Assembly (NCBI GenBank): GCA_030526005.1
Contig: JAUNDP010000009.1
Coordinates: 1 to 64,000 of the forward strand
Direction: 5' to 3'
Length of the DNA stretch: 64,000 nt
Origin: Eubacteriales bacterium
Lineage (GTDB): Bacteria; Bacillota; Clostridia; Lachnospirales; Lachnospiraceae
Below are positions 26,465 through 34,795 of the stretch, in pieces. Position 1 is the stretch's first letter, and every line of letters starts with the position of its first letter. Below the pieces are notes generated by a model that worked only from the letters and a program-made list of their open reading frames with translations, ran no database searches and was not told the origin of the DNA. A program made the translations under genes and the position numbers.

Positions 26465-27556
26465 ATGGTAAAAGTGTTGGGTGCAGAAGGGCTTTGTGTA
26501 GAAGAAGTATTGCAGGCCTATGACTGGAAAGGTCAGATTGAGAAGGTATGCAGATATGGTGCCGGACACATCAACGATACTTTTGAGGTAACGGCTCAGA
26601 ATCCACAGGAAGGTTCTATCGACTATATCCTGCAGAAAATCAATAAGTCTATTTTTAAGATTCCGGAGCAGGTGATGGAAAACATTGTTGGAGTTACGGA
26701 CTTTTTAAGAAAAAAGATCGTTGAAAGAGGCGGTGATCCAGAGAGAGAGACACTGACCGTATATAAAACAAAGGATGGACAGAATTATTATAAAGACAGC
26801 CAGGGAGAGTATTGGAGAGTATATCTGTTTATCGAAGATGCCATCTGTCTTCAGAGCGTGGAAGAACCTCAGCAGTTTTTTGAGAGCGCAAGAAGCTTTG
26901 GAAGCTTTATGAATCAGCTGGGAGAATATCCAGCAGCAGCGCTGCATGAGACGATCCCTGATTTTCATAATACGCCTGTGAGATATGAAAACCTGATGAG
27001 AGCGGTAGAGAAAGATGCGATGGGACGCGTAGCCTCTGTGGAGAAAGAACTGGAATTTATTCGTCAGCGAAAAGAGGATTGCTTTTATCTTGTCCGTCTG
27101 CTTGAGCAGAAAGAACTGCCGCTGCGCGTGACACACAATGATACAAAGCTGAACAATATTATGCTGGATTCCAAAACACAGAAAGGAATCTGCATTATTG
27201 ACCTGGATACGATTATGCCAGGACTTGCAGCATATGACTTTGGAGATTCCATTCGTTTCGGAGCAGCGACTGCCGCAGAAGATGAGCCGGATCTCTCAAA
27301 AGTACATTTCGATTCTTCCCTGTATCAGACATATCTGGAAGGATATCTTCAGGGAGCAGGGGATGTACTGACAAGACAGGAGATCGACAGCCTGCCGTGG
27401 GGAGCAAGATTGATGACACTGGAATGCGGAATGCGTTTCCTGACCGATTATCTGGAGGGAGATCATTACTTTAAGATCAGCAGACCGGAACACAATCTGG
27501 ACCGCGCAAGAACACAGCTGAAACTTGTCTGGGAAATGGAACAATATTTTAAATAA
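26465..27556 (+). CDS. nahK: N-acetylhexosamine 1-kinase (NahK-like aminoglycoside phosphotransferase family)
   Basis: The 363-aa kinase phosphorylates GlcNAc or GalNAc at the anomeric position using ATP. It has the phosphotransferase fold: catalytic loop RVTHNDTKLNNIML and Mg-binding IIDLDTIMPG. The N-terminal YGAGHINDTFEV resembles bifidobacterial NahK. It follows lnpA by 36 bp and completes the GNB/LNB pathway up to sugar 1-phosphates; the uridylyl-transfer and epimerase steps (galT, galE) must be encoded elsewhere. A strong terminator ends the operon. Confidence 0.92.
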   Translation: MVKVLGAEGLCVEEVLQAYDWKGQIEKVCRYGAGHINDTFEVTAQNPQEGSIDYILQKINKSIFKIPEQVMENIVGVTDFLRKKIVERGGDPERETLTVYKTKDGQNYYKDSQGEYWRVYLFIEDAICLQSVEEPQQFFESARSFGSFMNQLGEYPAAALHETIPDFHNTPVRYENLMRAVEKDAMGRVASVEKELEFIRQRKEDCFYLVRLLEQKELPLRVTHNDTKLNNIMLDSKTQKGICIIDLDTIMPGLAAYDFGDSIRFGAATAAEDEPDLSKVHFDSSLYQTYLEGYLQGAGDVLTRQEIDSLPWGARLMTLECGMRFLTDYLEGDHYFKISRPEHNLDRARTQLKLVWEMEQYFK

Positions 27557-27594
27557 AAAGCGGTATTCAGACGGGACAGAACAGAAACATATGT

Positions 27595-27629
27595 AAAAGC
27601 ACAGCAAAGAACTTCTCTGCTGTGCTTTT
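27595..27629. terminator. Terminator of LNB/GNB operon
   Basis: AAAAGCACAGCA and TGCTGTGCTTTT pair perfectly (27595-27606 / 27618-27629). It is symmetric and also ends the convergent superoxide reductase gene. Confidence 0.85.
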
Positions 27630-27633
27630 GATA

Positions 27634-28008
27634 TTATGCTTCTTTTTTCCAAAGTCCGTGAAGGTTGCAGTATTCATATGCAGCAATTAATTTTTCATGC
27701 TGTGTCAGGAAAAATTCCGCATGGGGTTTTCCTCCTGGCGTCAGATATTTGATCTGCATTCCGGTTTCTGTCTCGATCGCAATCCATTCAATATGATGCT
27801 CTTGCGTCATCGGATGTTCTGTCTCGCCGACCATGACAGTGACATGAGTGCCATCTGTTTTGATTACAGGCATATGTTTCTCACGTTCTGCATCGGTAGC
27901 GCCAGGTTTCAGCTCCTGAAGAGAAATTTCTTTGCATGGAATGTTTTTATGGTCTAAAAAACTGAAGATTGCTTTGCAGGATGGGCATTCATAAAATTTT
28001 GCTGTCAT
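27634..28008 (-). CDS. Superoxide reductase (desulfoferrodoxin family)
   Basis: The 124-aa protein reduces superoxide to peroxide at a non-heme iron. The centre II ligands are all present: H45, H65, H71, C114 and H117 (EKHMPVI, EHPMTQEHHIEW, YCNLHG). The N-terminal desulforedoxin-like part keeps CPSC (C8, C11) but has only one further Cys (C25) where 2Fe desulfoferrodoxins have a CC pair, so centre I is probably absent or incomplete. AGGAGG lies upstream. It is monocistronic and fits the oxygen-stress needs of an anaerobe. Confidence 0.92.
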   Translation of the reverse strand: MTAKFYECPSCKAIFSFLDHKNIPCKEISLQELKPGATDAEREKHMPVIKTDGTHVTVMVGETEHPMTQEHHIEWIAIETETGMQIKYLTPGGKPHAEFFLTQHEKLIAAYEYCNLHGLWKKEA

Positions 28009-28103
28009 AATAATTTCCTCCTTATTGATGCTGTATCTGTATCGTTCCGTGTGTAGTATGCACAGGTGACGAAAAAATCATACAAAAAATCTAAAAATGA
28101 AAT

Positions 28104-28976
28104 ATGGGTTATAAGTTTATGGAAAAAAAGAAGCTGAATTACAAAGAATTTATAAAAGAAACGATTATTTTAACCGTTGCAGTTGCAATCATTGCATCCG
28201 CAGTATACTTTTTCTTAGTTCCAAGTCAGACTTCGGTCAGCAGTATTTCCGGTCTTGGAATTGTGCTCTCTAATTTTGTGCCGCTTTCTCTGTCAGCCAT
28301 CACAATGATCTTAAATGTGATCCTGCTGATCATCGGATTTCTGACATGTGGAAAAGAATTTGGGATGAAGACGGTTTATACCAGTATTTTACTTCCATTA
28401 TTCCTTGGATTATTTGAGAAGATATTCCCGGATTTTGGATCTATGACAAACAGTCAGGAGTTGGATGTGATCTGCTATATTCTTGTCGTGAGTGTGGGGC
28501 TGAGCATTTTGTTCAACAGAAACGCTTCATCGGGCGGGCTGGACATTGTAGCAAAGATAATGAACAAATATCTGCATATGGATCTTGGGAAAGCGATGTC
28601 GCTTTCTGGAATGTGCGTGGCGCTTTCATCTGCTCTGATCTATGATAAAAAGACGGTGATTTTGAGTATTCTGGGAACGTACTTCAACGGCATTGTGCTG
28701 GATCATTTTATCTTTGGACAGAATATAAAGCGCAGAGTCTGTATCATCACAAAAAAAGAAGAACAGCTCAGAAAATTTATTATTGAAAATCTGCACAGCG
28801 GCGCTACGGTATATGAAGCGATCGGAGCCTACAATATGGAAAAAAGAAACGAGATCATTACGATTGTCGATAAAAGTGAATACCAAAGACTGATGAACTA
28901 TATCAATCAGGAAGATCCGGATGCCTTTATCACGGTTTATACTGTATCGGATATGCGATATAAACCGAAAATATAG
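28104..28976 (+). CDS. YitT family membrane protein (DUF161/DUF2179)
   Basis: The protein (290 aa) has about five or six membrane helices (DUF161 repeats; SISGLGIVLSN and SSGGLDIVAKIMNKY) and a C-terminal soluble DUF2179 domain (residues ~205-285; CIITKKEEQLRKFI, GATVYEAIGAYNMEKRNEIITIV). Function of the family is not established. Start is uncertain: ATGs at 28104 and 28119 both lack a good ribosome-binding site. It has no obvious operon partner. Confidence 0.88.
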   Translation: MGYKFMEKKKLNYKEFIKETIILTVAVAIIASAVYFFLVPSQTSVSSISGLGIVLSNFVPLSLSAITMILNVILLIIGFLTCGKEFGMKTVYTSILLPLFLGLFEKIFPDFGSMTNSQELDVICYILVVSVGLSILFNRNASSGGLDIVAKIMNKYLHMDLGKAMSLSGMCVALSSALIYDKKTVILSILGTYFNGIVLDHFIFGQNIKRRVCIITKKEEQLRKFIIENLHSGATVYEAIGAYNMEKRNEIITIVDKSEYQRLMNYINQEDPDAFITVYTVSDMRYKPKI

Positions 28977-29127
28977 GGATTTCCATATCATCTGTGCCAC
29001 TCTGTTTTAAAATTTCGGACATTCCTGCATTCCTGTGCAGCTTAAAAAAAGAGAGAAAAAAGGAGTACCAACCTCATAAAATATGGTATGATATAAATAA
29101 AAACAGATGCAGAGAGGAGAGGTTAAT

Positions 29128-29721
29128 ATGAAAAAGAAAATTATCACAATCAGTCGAGAATTTGGCAGTGGGGGAAGAACGATCGGGCGCCAGGTAGCGC
29201 AGGAACTGGGATTTGCATTCTATGATAAAGAGCTGATCGAAAAAGTAGCGGAAGAAAGCGGATTTGATAAACAATATATTGAAGAGCAGGGCGAATACGC
29301 ACCGGCAAAGAGTTCGTTTGCCTATGCCTTTATCGGGAGAGACCGAAATGGAATGTCAATCAGCGACTATATCTGGCAGGCTCAGAGAAAAATCATTTTA
29401 AGTCTGGCAGAAAAGGGAAACTGCGTTATCGTAGGTCGATGTGCCGACTATATTTTGCAGGACAGAGAAGATTGTCTGAATGTGTTTATCCACGCTGACA
29501 TGGAAAAGAGAGCGGAGAGAATTGTAAAGCTGTACGGTGAGACGGATAAAGCTCCCAAAAAACGTCTGGAAGAAAAAGATAAAAAGAGAAAAGTAAATTA
29601 TCGATATTATACCGATCGTGAGTGGGGCGCTTCTCAGAATTATCATATCTGTCTCGACAGCGGAAAATTCGGTATTGAAAAATGTGCCAAAATTATTGCA
29701 GAGCTGGCAAGAGAAGAGTGA
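29128..29721 (+). CDS. Cytidylate kinase-like family protein
   Basis: This 197-aa P-loop protein belongs to the Cytidylate_kin_2 family. The nucleotide loop is SREFGSGGRTIGRQ, followed by FYDKELIEKVAEESG and GRCADYIL. It differs from the housekeeping Cmk in lacking the classic GPAGSGKS loop, and the substrate of this subfamily is not known. GAGGAGAGG sits before the ATG at 29128. It overlaps the EamA transporter by one base (TGATG), so the two are cotranslated. Confidence 0.88.
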   Translation: MKKKIITISREFGSGGRTIGRQVAQELGFAFYDKELIEKVAEESGFDKQYIEEQGEYAPAKSSFAYAFIGRDRNGMSISDYIWQAQRKIILSLAEKGNCVIVGRCADYILQDREDCLNVFIHADMEKRAERIVKLYGETDKAPKKRLEEKDKKRKVNYRYYTDREWGASQNYHICLDSGKFGIEKCAKIIAELAREE

Positions 29722-30692
29722 TGAAGAGAAAAAATATTTTACAGAATACATGGGTGGTGGCGGCGCTTGCTCTGGTCTGCTGTGCACTGTGGGGCAGTGC
29801 ATTCCCATGTATTAAAATTGGATATGAAATGTTCTCGATTGGCTCAGACGCGGCAGGATCACAGATTTTATTTGCCGGATATCGTTTTGCGCTTGCCGGA
29901 GTTTTAACGATTCTGTTTGGAAGTCTCCTTCAGAGAAAAGTATTGTTTCCAAACAGAAATGCAATGGGAAAAGTTTTAAAGCTGAGTCTGACTCAGACCG
30001 TATTTCAGTACTTATTCTTTTATATCGGACTGGCGCATACGAGCGGAGTAAAAGGTGCTATCATTGTCGGGACAAACAGTCTGGCAGCCATTTTGATTGC
30101 GAGTCTGATTTTTCATCAGGAAAAACTGACCGTGCCAAAAACAGTGGGATGCCTTGTGGGACTTGCCGGCGTAGTGGCGGCAAATTTAAGCGGTTCCGGT
30201 ATGGACTTTGATCTGCACTGGAATGGGGAAGGATTTGTCTTATTGTCGGTGATTTCCTATGCGTGTTCCTCTGCAATGATGAAAGCGTATGCACAGGATG
30301 AAGATCCGGTCATGCTCAGCGGATATCAGTTCCTGACAGGCGGAGTGGTCATGATTGCAGCGGGATTTTTCATGGGCGGAAAAGTAGTAGGATTTACTGT
30401 CGCCTCAACAGGAATGCTTTTGTATCTGGCATTTCTGTCTGCAGTCGCATATACATTGTGGGGAATTCTGCTGAAATATAATCCGGTCTCAAAAGTGGCA
30501 ATTTATGGTTTTATGAATCCTGTGATTGGAGTTCTTCTCTCAGCAGTTTTACTGGGAGAAGGAGAGCAGGCATTTCATATAAAGAATATCCTGGCTTTGA
30601 TCCTGGTCAGCGCGGGAATTGTGATTGTCAATGTATTTCCGCTAAGAAGAGACAGAAAGAAAGTCAGGACAGAGAAAACAGACACCGAATGA
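29721..30692 (+). CDS. EamA/DMT-family transporter
   Basis: The 323-aa protein has about ten membrane helices in two EamA repeats (ALWGSAFPCIKIGYEM; later SYACSSAMMKAYAQDEDPV and SAVAYTLWGILLKYNPVSKVAIYGFMNPVIGVLLS). DMT exporters move amino acids or metabolites; the substrate is unknown. I place the start at 29721, overlapping the stop of the previous gene by one base; upstream codons in frame would overlap that gene more. A bidirectional-looking terminator follows at 30759-30809. Confidence 0.92.
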   Translation: MKRKNILQNTWVVAALALVCCALWGSAFPCIKIGYEMFSIGSDAAGSQILFAGYRFALAGVLTILFGSLLQRKVLFPNRNAMGKVLKLSLTQTVFQYLFFYIGLAHTSGVKGAIIVGTNSLAAILIASLIFHQEKLTVPKTVGCLVGLAGVVAANLSGSGMDFDLHWNGEGFVLLSVISYACSSAMMKAYAQDEDPVMLSGYQFLTGGVVMIAAGFFMGGKVVGFTVASTGMLLYLAFLSAVAYTLWGILLKYNPVSKVAIYGFMNPVIGVLLSAVLLGEGEQAFHIKNILALILVSAGIVIVNVFPLRRDRKKVRTEKTDTE

Positions 30693-30758
30693 TAGAAGCA
30701 GACAGGAAAACCAAAAGAGAACAGAATCAGAGAACAAAATAAAAAAACAGAATGAAAA

Positions 30759-30809
30759 AATGAGGTTTTATGCAGGAAGATTTTCAGGCCTGCACAGAAC
30801 CTCATTTTC
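30759..30809. terminator. Terminator between EamA gene and FmdE operon
   Basis: AATGAGGTT / AACCTCATT form the base and TGCAGG / CCTGCA the upper stem, with a T-run on the plus strand. It also lies just beyond the minus-strand fmdE-like gene. Confidence 0.75.
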
Positions 30810-30834
30810 TTTGAATTTTTACCTTATAAAACAA

Positions 30835-31359
30835 TCAGATGAAACGGCTGTAAGTGTGGAAGCAGTCCAGACATACCTTTTTTCCGTCTTCCAGACGCAT
30901 CATAGATTCCATTGTAGTCTCGCCGCAGATCTCACATGGATACGAGTGGAATAATTTCGCTCTTTCCGGAAGTGTGATCGTAGTCTCTTTGACGTCGAAT
31001 AATTCAGACGGATCTTTTGCCTGGAGATAGGCGAAGCCTTCTTCCTTGCTCATCTGTGGCCGATCTTTTAATACAAGACGCACAGATTTTCCTGTCTTTC
31101 TGTTGTAGAAAGAAAAAGCTTGTTTTCCACGCAGATGGAACAGCAAATTTCCTTTTCCGACGCTGCATCCTAAAATAGCCTGGATGGCATCGACGCCGCA
31201 GGCATCATTTTCTGTGATGCAGACCACATCTTCATCTTCTGAATAATTTAAGTCTAACAATCTTGCTGCATAGACGGCGGCTTTGTAGCCGATGGTAAGT
31301 CCTCCGCAGGAATGACCGTGAAATGCAACTGCTTTATCCCATAATATTTTTTCGTTCAT
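30835..31359 (-). CDS. FmdE-family protein with C-terminal zinc finger
   Basis: The 174-aa protein belongs to the FmdE family, named after subunit E of formylmethanofuran dehydrogenase but widespread in non-methanogens. The metal/cofactor motif is VAFHGHSCGGLTIG (H14, H16, C18), with ENDACGVDAIQAILGCSVGKGNL downstream, and the C-terminus has a treble-clef zinc finger (CEICGE...CLDC). It overlaps the double ATPase gene by 4 bp at the end of a peptide/nickel-type import operon, so it probably handles the imported ligand or its metal. The exact role is unknown. Confidence 0.88.
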   Translation of the reverse strand: MNEKILWDKAVAFHGHSCGGLTIGYKAAVYAARLLDLNYSEDEDVVCITENDACGVDAIQAILGCSVGKGNLLFHLRGKQAFSFYNRKTGKSVRLVLKDRPQMSKEEGFAYLQAKDPSELFDVKETTITLPERAKLFHSYPCEICGETTMESMMRLEDGKKVCLDCFHTYSRFI

Positions 31360-32996
31360 AAATCCTCCTGAAATAAATTGATTAATTGATGATCTTGAAT
31401 TCGTTTTGTCGTTCCATTTTCCACCAGATAAATGCGGTCTGCTATTTTTCTTGCACTTTCCAGATCGTGTGTGATCAGTAGCATGGCGCAGCCTTTTTTG
31501 TTCTGTATCGCCTTTAACAAGCGTAAAACATTGGCTTTGCTCGATGCGTCCAGCATGGAAGTAGGCTCGTCTGCAATCAGAAGCTTTGGCTCCATTGTGA
31601 GCGATCTTGCCAGATTGACACGTTGTTTTTGACCGCCGGAAAGCGTTTCGGTGCGTTTCTTCAGAAAAGAAGCGTCTGTCGGAAGTCCGACTTCATATAA
31701 CAGATTCTGGATGGTGGTATGGATTGTTTCCTGGTTCTTTTCACCGGACAGTTTTAATGGTTCTCCGATGACTTGAGAGACGGTCAGACGTGGATTCAGA
31801 GCGCTTGTACTGTCCTGAAAAACCATCTGGATGCCGCCTTTTTCTCTGTGAAGTTTTTTATAGTCTGCCGGAATGCCTTCAAATAAAATCTCACCTCCGT
31901 CGGCTTTCAAAAATCCGGCGAGAATACTGCAAAGTGTTGTCTTTCCGACGCCGGACTTTCCAACCACAGCGACAAGTTCGCCGGAGTATACTTTTAATGA
32001 GGCATCAGAAAGCACTTCCTGTGAACCATATTTTTTTTGCAGTCTCTGGGCGGACAATGTCTTTACAATCCCACCTCTGTGGCAGGCCACAAAACGGGAC
32101 GGAGGCCCTTCTTTCAGAAGAGGGCGGCAGTGTGCGCACACATCAATGCGCTGAGTACAGCGGCTGAAAAATGCACAGTGATTGTCTGGATCACATATGG
32201 CATGGTCAGCAGGCCGTATTCCCCACATATCACGGTAGGGAAACAGTTCCGGAAAAGAGTGAATCAAACCTCTCGTATAAGGATGGTGAGCCGCATGGAG
32301 AAGCTGATCGGTCGGGGCGGTCTCGACCACTTCACCCTGATACAGAATCATAGTTTTTTCAGACAGTTCTTTTGCAACCATGATATCGTGCGTGATCAGA
32401 ATGAAAGAAGCGGATGTCGTTTCTCTGATCTTTCTGATCAGTTTTATGATTTCTTGTTTTGCGCCCGAGTCGAGGGAACTGGTCGGCTCATCGAGGATAA
32501 TCAGGCGAGGCTTTAGTGCGATTGCCATCGCAATCATAAATTTCTGAATCATTCCGCCTGACATTTCTTTTGGATAGCGGTTTAAATCTTCCGGGGCAAG
32601 GTCTACCTGACGGATGACAGATTCTGCTTTTTGCCGAATTTCTTTTCTGGAATATTTTCGGCTCAGCACCTCAGCCAGCTGATCGTATAGTTTCATACTG
32701 GGATTTAACCATTCTGAAGAACTTTGAAAGCAGACGGAAAACTGTTCCATGCGGATCTTTTTTAAATCAGATTCTTTCATTTCACTGACGGGATAACCAC
32801 AGATTTCGATCTGTCCTGACATCTTTGCAGACTGAGGCAAAAGACAGGAGAGCGCACGCGCCAGCGTCGTCTTGCCGCTTCCTGATTCGCCGAGAATGGC
32901 AAGGGTTTCTCCGGCATACAGCTGAAGCGTCACCGGAAATAATCGGAAATCCGGATATTGTACGGAGACCTCTTTCAATTTTAATATTTCTTCCAA
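31356..32996 (-). CDS. Fused double ABC ATPase (DppD-DppF type)
   Basis: This protein joins two peptide/nickel-type ATPases in one chain (about 546 aa). Domain 1 has Walker A ILGESGSGKTTLAR, signature MSGGMIQKFM and Walker B LIILDEPTSSLD. Between them lies the Opp-type cysteine region (HCAFFSRCTQRIDVCAHC), which may bind an Fe-S cluster. Domain 2 has VVGKSGVGKTTLCS, LSGGQKQRVN and LLIADEPTSMLD. I use the TTG at 32996, with GGGAGGAC 7 bases upstream and one base after the permease stop; longer frames lie inside that gene. It powers the two adjacent permeases. Confidence 0.92.
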   Translation of the reverse strand: MEEILKLKEVSVQYPDFRLFPVTLQLYAGETLAILGESGSGKTTLARALSCLLPQSAKMSGQIEICGYPVSEMKESDLKKIRMEQFSVCFQSSSEWLNPSMKLYDQLAEVLSRKYSRKEIRQKAESVIRQVDLAPEDLNRYPKEMSGGMIQKFMIAMAIALKPRLIILDEPTSSLDSGAKQEIIKLIRKIRETTSASFILITHDIMVAKELSEKTMILYQGEVVETAPTDQLLHAAHHPYTRGLIHSFPELFPYRDMWGIRPADHAICDPDNHCAFFSRCTQRIDVCAHCRPLLKEGPPSRFVACHRGGIVKTLSAQRLQKKYGSQEVLSDASLKVYSGELVAVVGKSGVGKTTLCSILAGFLKADGGEILFEGIPADYKKLHREKGGIQMVFQDSTSALNPRLTVSQVIGEPLKLSGEKNQETIHTTIQNLLYEVGLPTDASFLKKRTETLSGGQKQRVNLARSLTMEPKLLIADEPTSMLDASSKANVLRLLKAIQNKKGCAMLLITHDLESARKIADRIYLVENGTTKRIQDHQLINLFQEDL

Positions 32997-32997
32997 T

Positions 32998-33819
32998 TTA
33001 TGCGTCCTCCCTTTTTTCGTTCTCGAATGTTCGTGCAAGAAGCCGTGTCAAAAGAATGGTTGTCATCAGGACGATGACTGGAGGCAAAAGCCACCATTTC
33101 CAGTACGGTGTGAAATAAATTCCGGAAAAACCGGATGCTTTATTGATCATCAGTCCCCATGATTTTGCCAGAGGATCGGAAAGACCCAGATAGGCAAGGG
33201 AAGCTTCCTGGCGGATCGTTTTTCCGATGACGCCGAGTGCATTTACAATTAAAAGAGGAAGTAGTTCCATAAGGATATGAGTCCTGATGATATAAAAAGG
33301 CTTTCCGCCATAGGCATCAGCCAGTAAAATATATTTCCGTGATTTTATGGACATCGTTTTGGCGCGGATCTGTTTTGCGATCGGCGCCCAGGAGAACAGA
33401 GAGATGATCAGAATAATATTCCACATACTCTGTCCGAAAAATGCGCCCAGAACAATCAGAACCGGAAGTTGCGGGATGCACAGAAATACATTGATAAAAA
33501 AAGTAATGATATGGTCTGTCACGCCTCCTTTATATCCGGCAAGCGTACCTAAAATTCCGCCTGCGGCAAAAGCCAGAAGCGCAGAGAGGATGCCCATGAA
33601 CATACTGGAAAAATATCCTCTGGAAATCTGGGCGAAGATGTCAATTCCCAGATTATCGGTTCCAAGTATATGGTGGGCAGAAGGAGCTTCCAGGGAAGCG
33701 CCGGACGGCGTGTAGGCGCTGTGCGGATACAGCAGCTCACCGTAGGCAAAAAGCAGTGTCAGAGCAATCAGGAGAAACAGCAAAATGCGTGTGGATTTTT
33801 GAGGAATAATTCGTTTCAT
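32998..33819 (-). CDS. Peptide/nickel-type ABC permease (DppC-like)
   Basis: The 273-aa permease has a first helix, an N-terminal loop with the DppC signature (HILGTDNLGIDIFAQISRG) and a five-helix core with the ATPase-docking region (REASLAYLGLSDPLAKSWGLMI). It overlaps the DppB-like gene by 4 bp (ATGA). The final residues are charged. The ligand is not known. Confidence 0.92.
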   Translation of the reverse strand: MKRIIPQKSTRILLFLLIALTLLFAYGELLYPHSAYTPSGASLEAPSAHHILGTDNLGIDIFAQISRGYFSSMFMGILSALLAFAAGGILGTLAGYKGGVTDHIITFFINVFLCIPQLPVLIVLGAFFGQSMWNIILIISLFSWAPIAKQIRAKTMSIKSRKYILLADAYGGKPFYIIRTHILMELLPLLIVNALGVIGKTIRQEASLAYLGLSDPLAKSWGLMINKASGFSGIYFTPYWKWWLLPPVIVLMTTILLTRLLARTFENEKREDA

Positions 33820-34781
33820 TGCTGTTCCCTCCTGTCTGATCCGGCATTGAGTACGTCTGCCAGAAACATACTGACAAGAACGATCACGGCAGAAAGCAGA
33901 AAAATCCCCTGTATCATGGGATAATCTCGATAGCGGACTGCTTCACGCATCACCGTGCCGATTCCAGGATAGGCAAATACATTTTCTACAAGAAGCGTTC
34001 CTCCTATCACCGTGCCGATGCTTAAGAACAGGCGCGCAGTGATCGGCGTGACGGTATTGCGCAGAATATAAAAAATCCGGATGCGCCATTCGCTCAGCCC
34101 TTTTGCCTTTCCGACAAGCAGATATGGCTTGCGCAAAACAGACAGAAAACTTGCCCGCGATGTAAAGTAAAATCCCGGAACCGTCACAAGGGAAAGCGCA
34201 GACACAGGCAGAAGCGCATGTGTGAAAAGATCTTTTAGATATTCACCGACCGTATCAAATTTTGCAAAAGCCGTGACTCCGCCTGACAGAGGAATCCAAT
34301 CGACTTTTGCGGCGATCAGAAACAGAAAAAGCAGTCCGATCAAAAAGGGCGGAATCTCGGAGAGCGCAGAAAAAAATCCATATAAGATATGGTCCGCTTT
34401 TTGATTGCGGACGCTTACAAGCGCAAGCACAACACCTAAAGTAAGGCTGATGATTAAAGTCACAGCCATGATGCCAAGCGTCCATGGAAGTCTGGAGCAG
34501 ATCACAGAGGATACAGGCATCTTATAGTGGATACTCATACCGAAATCTCCATGGAGATTATTTTTTACCGTGTCAAAAAACTGTTCGGGCAATGGTTTAT
34601 CCATGCCATAATATTCCCGCATTTTTTCAATCTGCGCCTCGCTGTACTCCATCGTCATATCTTCCCCTGAAACAGAGGAAGAATAACGAAAGGGATCCCC
34701 CGGCATCAGCCGAGGGATGAAAAAATTAAAAAGATAAATTACCAGAAATGCTCCGAAAAACATGAAAACTTTTCTTTTCAT
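33816..34781 (-). CDS. Peptide/nickel-type ABC permease (DppB-like)
   Basis: The 321-aa permease shows the DppB pattern: first helix (FGAFLVIYLFNFFIPRLMPGDPF), LHGDFGMSIHYKMPV, and the core with docking loop (ARLFLSIGTVIGGTLLVENVFAYPGIGTVMREAV). It follows the binding-protein gene by 14 bp and is translated with the DppC-like gene. Confidence 0.93.
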   Translation of the reverse strand: MKRKVFMFFGAFLVIYLFNFFIPRLMPGDPFRYSSSVSGEDMTMEYSEAQIEKMREYYGMDKPLPEQFFDTVKNNLHGDFGMSIHYKMPVSSVICSRLPWTLGIMAVTLIISLTLGVVLALVSVRNQKADHILYGFFSALSEIPPFLIGLLFLFLIAAKVDWIPLSGGVTAFAKFDTVGEYLKDLFTHALLPVSALSLVTVPGFYFTSRASFLSVLRKPYLLVGKAKGLSEWRIRIFYILRNTVTPITARLFLSIGTVIGGTLLVENVFAYPGIGTVMREAVRYRDYPMIQGIFLLSAVIVLVSMFLADVLNAGSDRREQQ

Positions 34782-34795
34782 TTTCTGCTCCCAAA

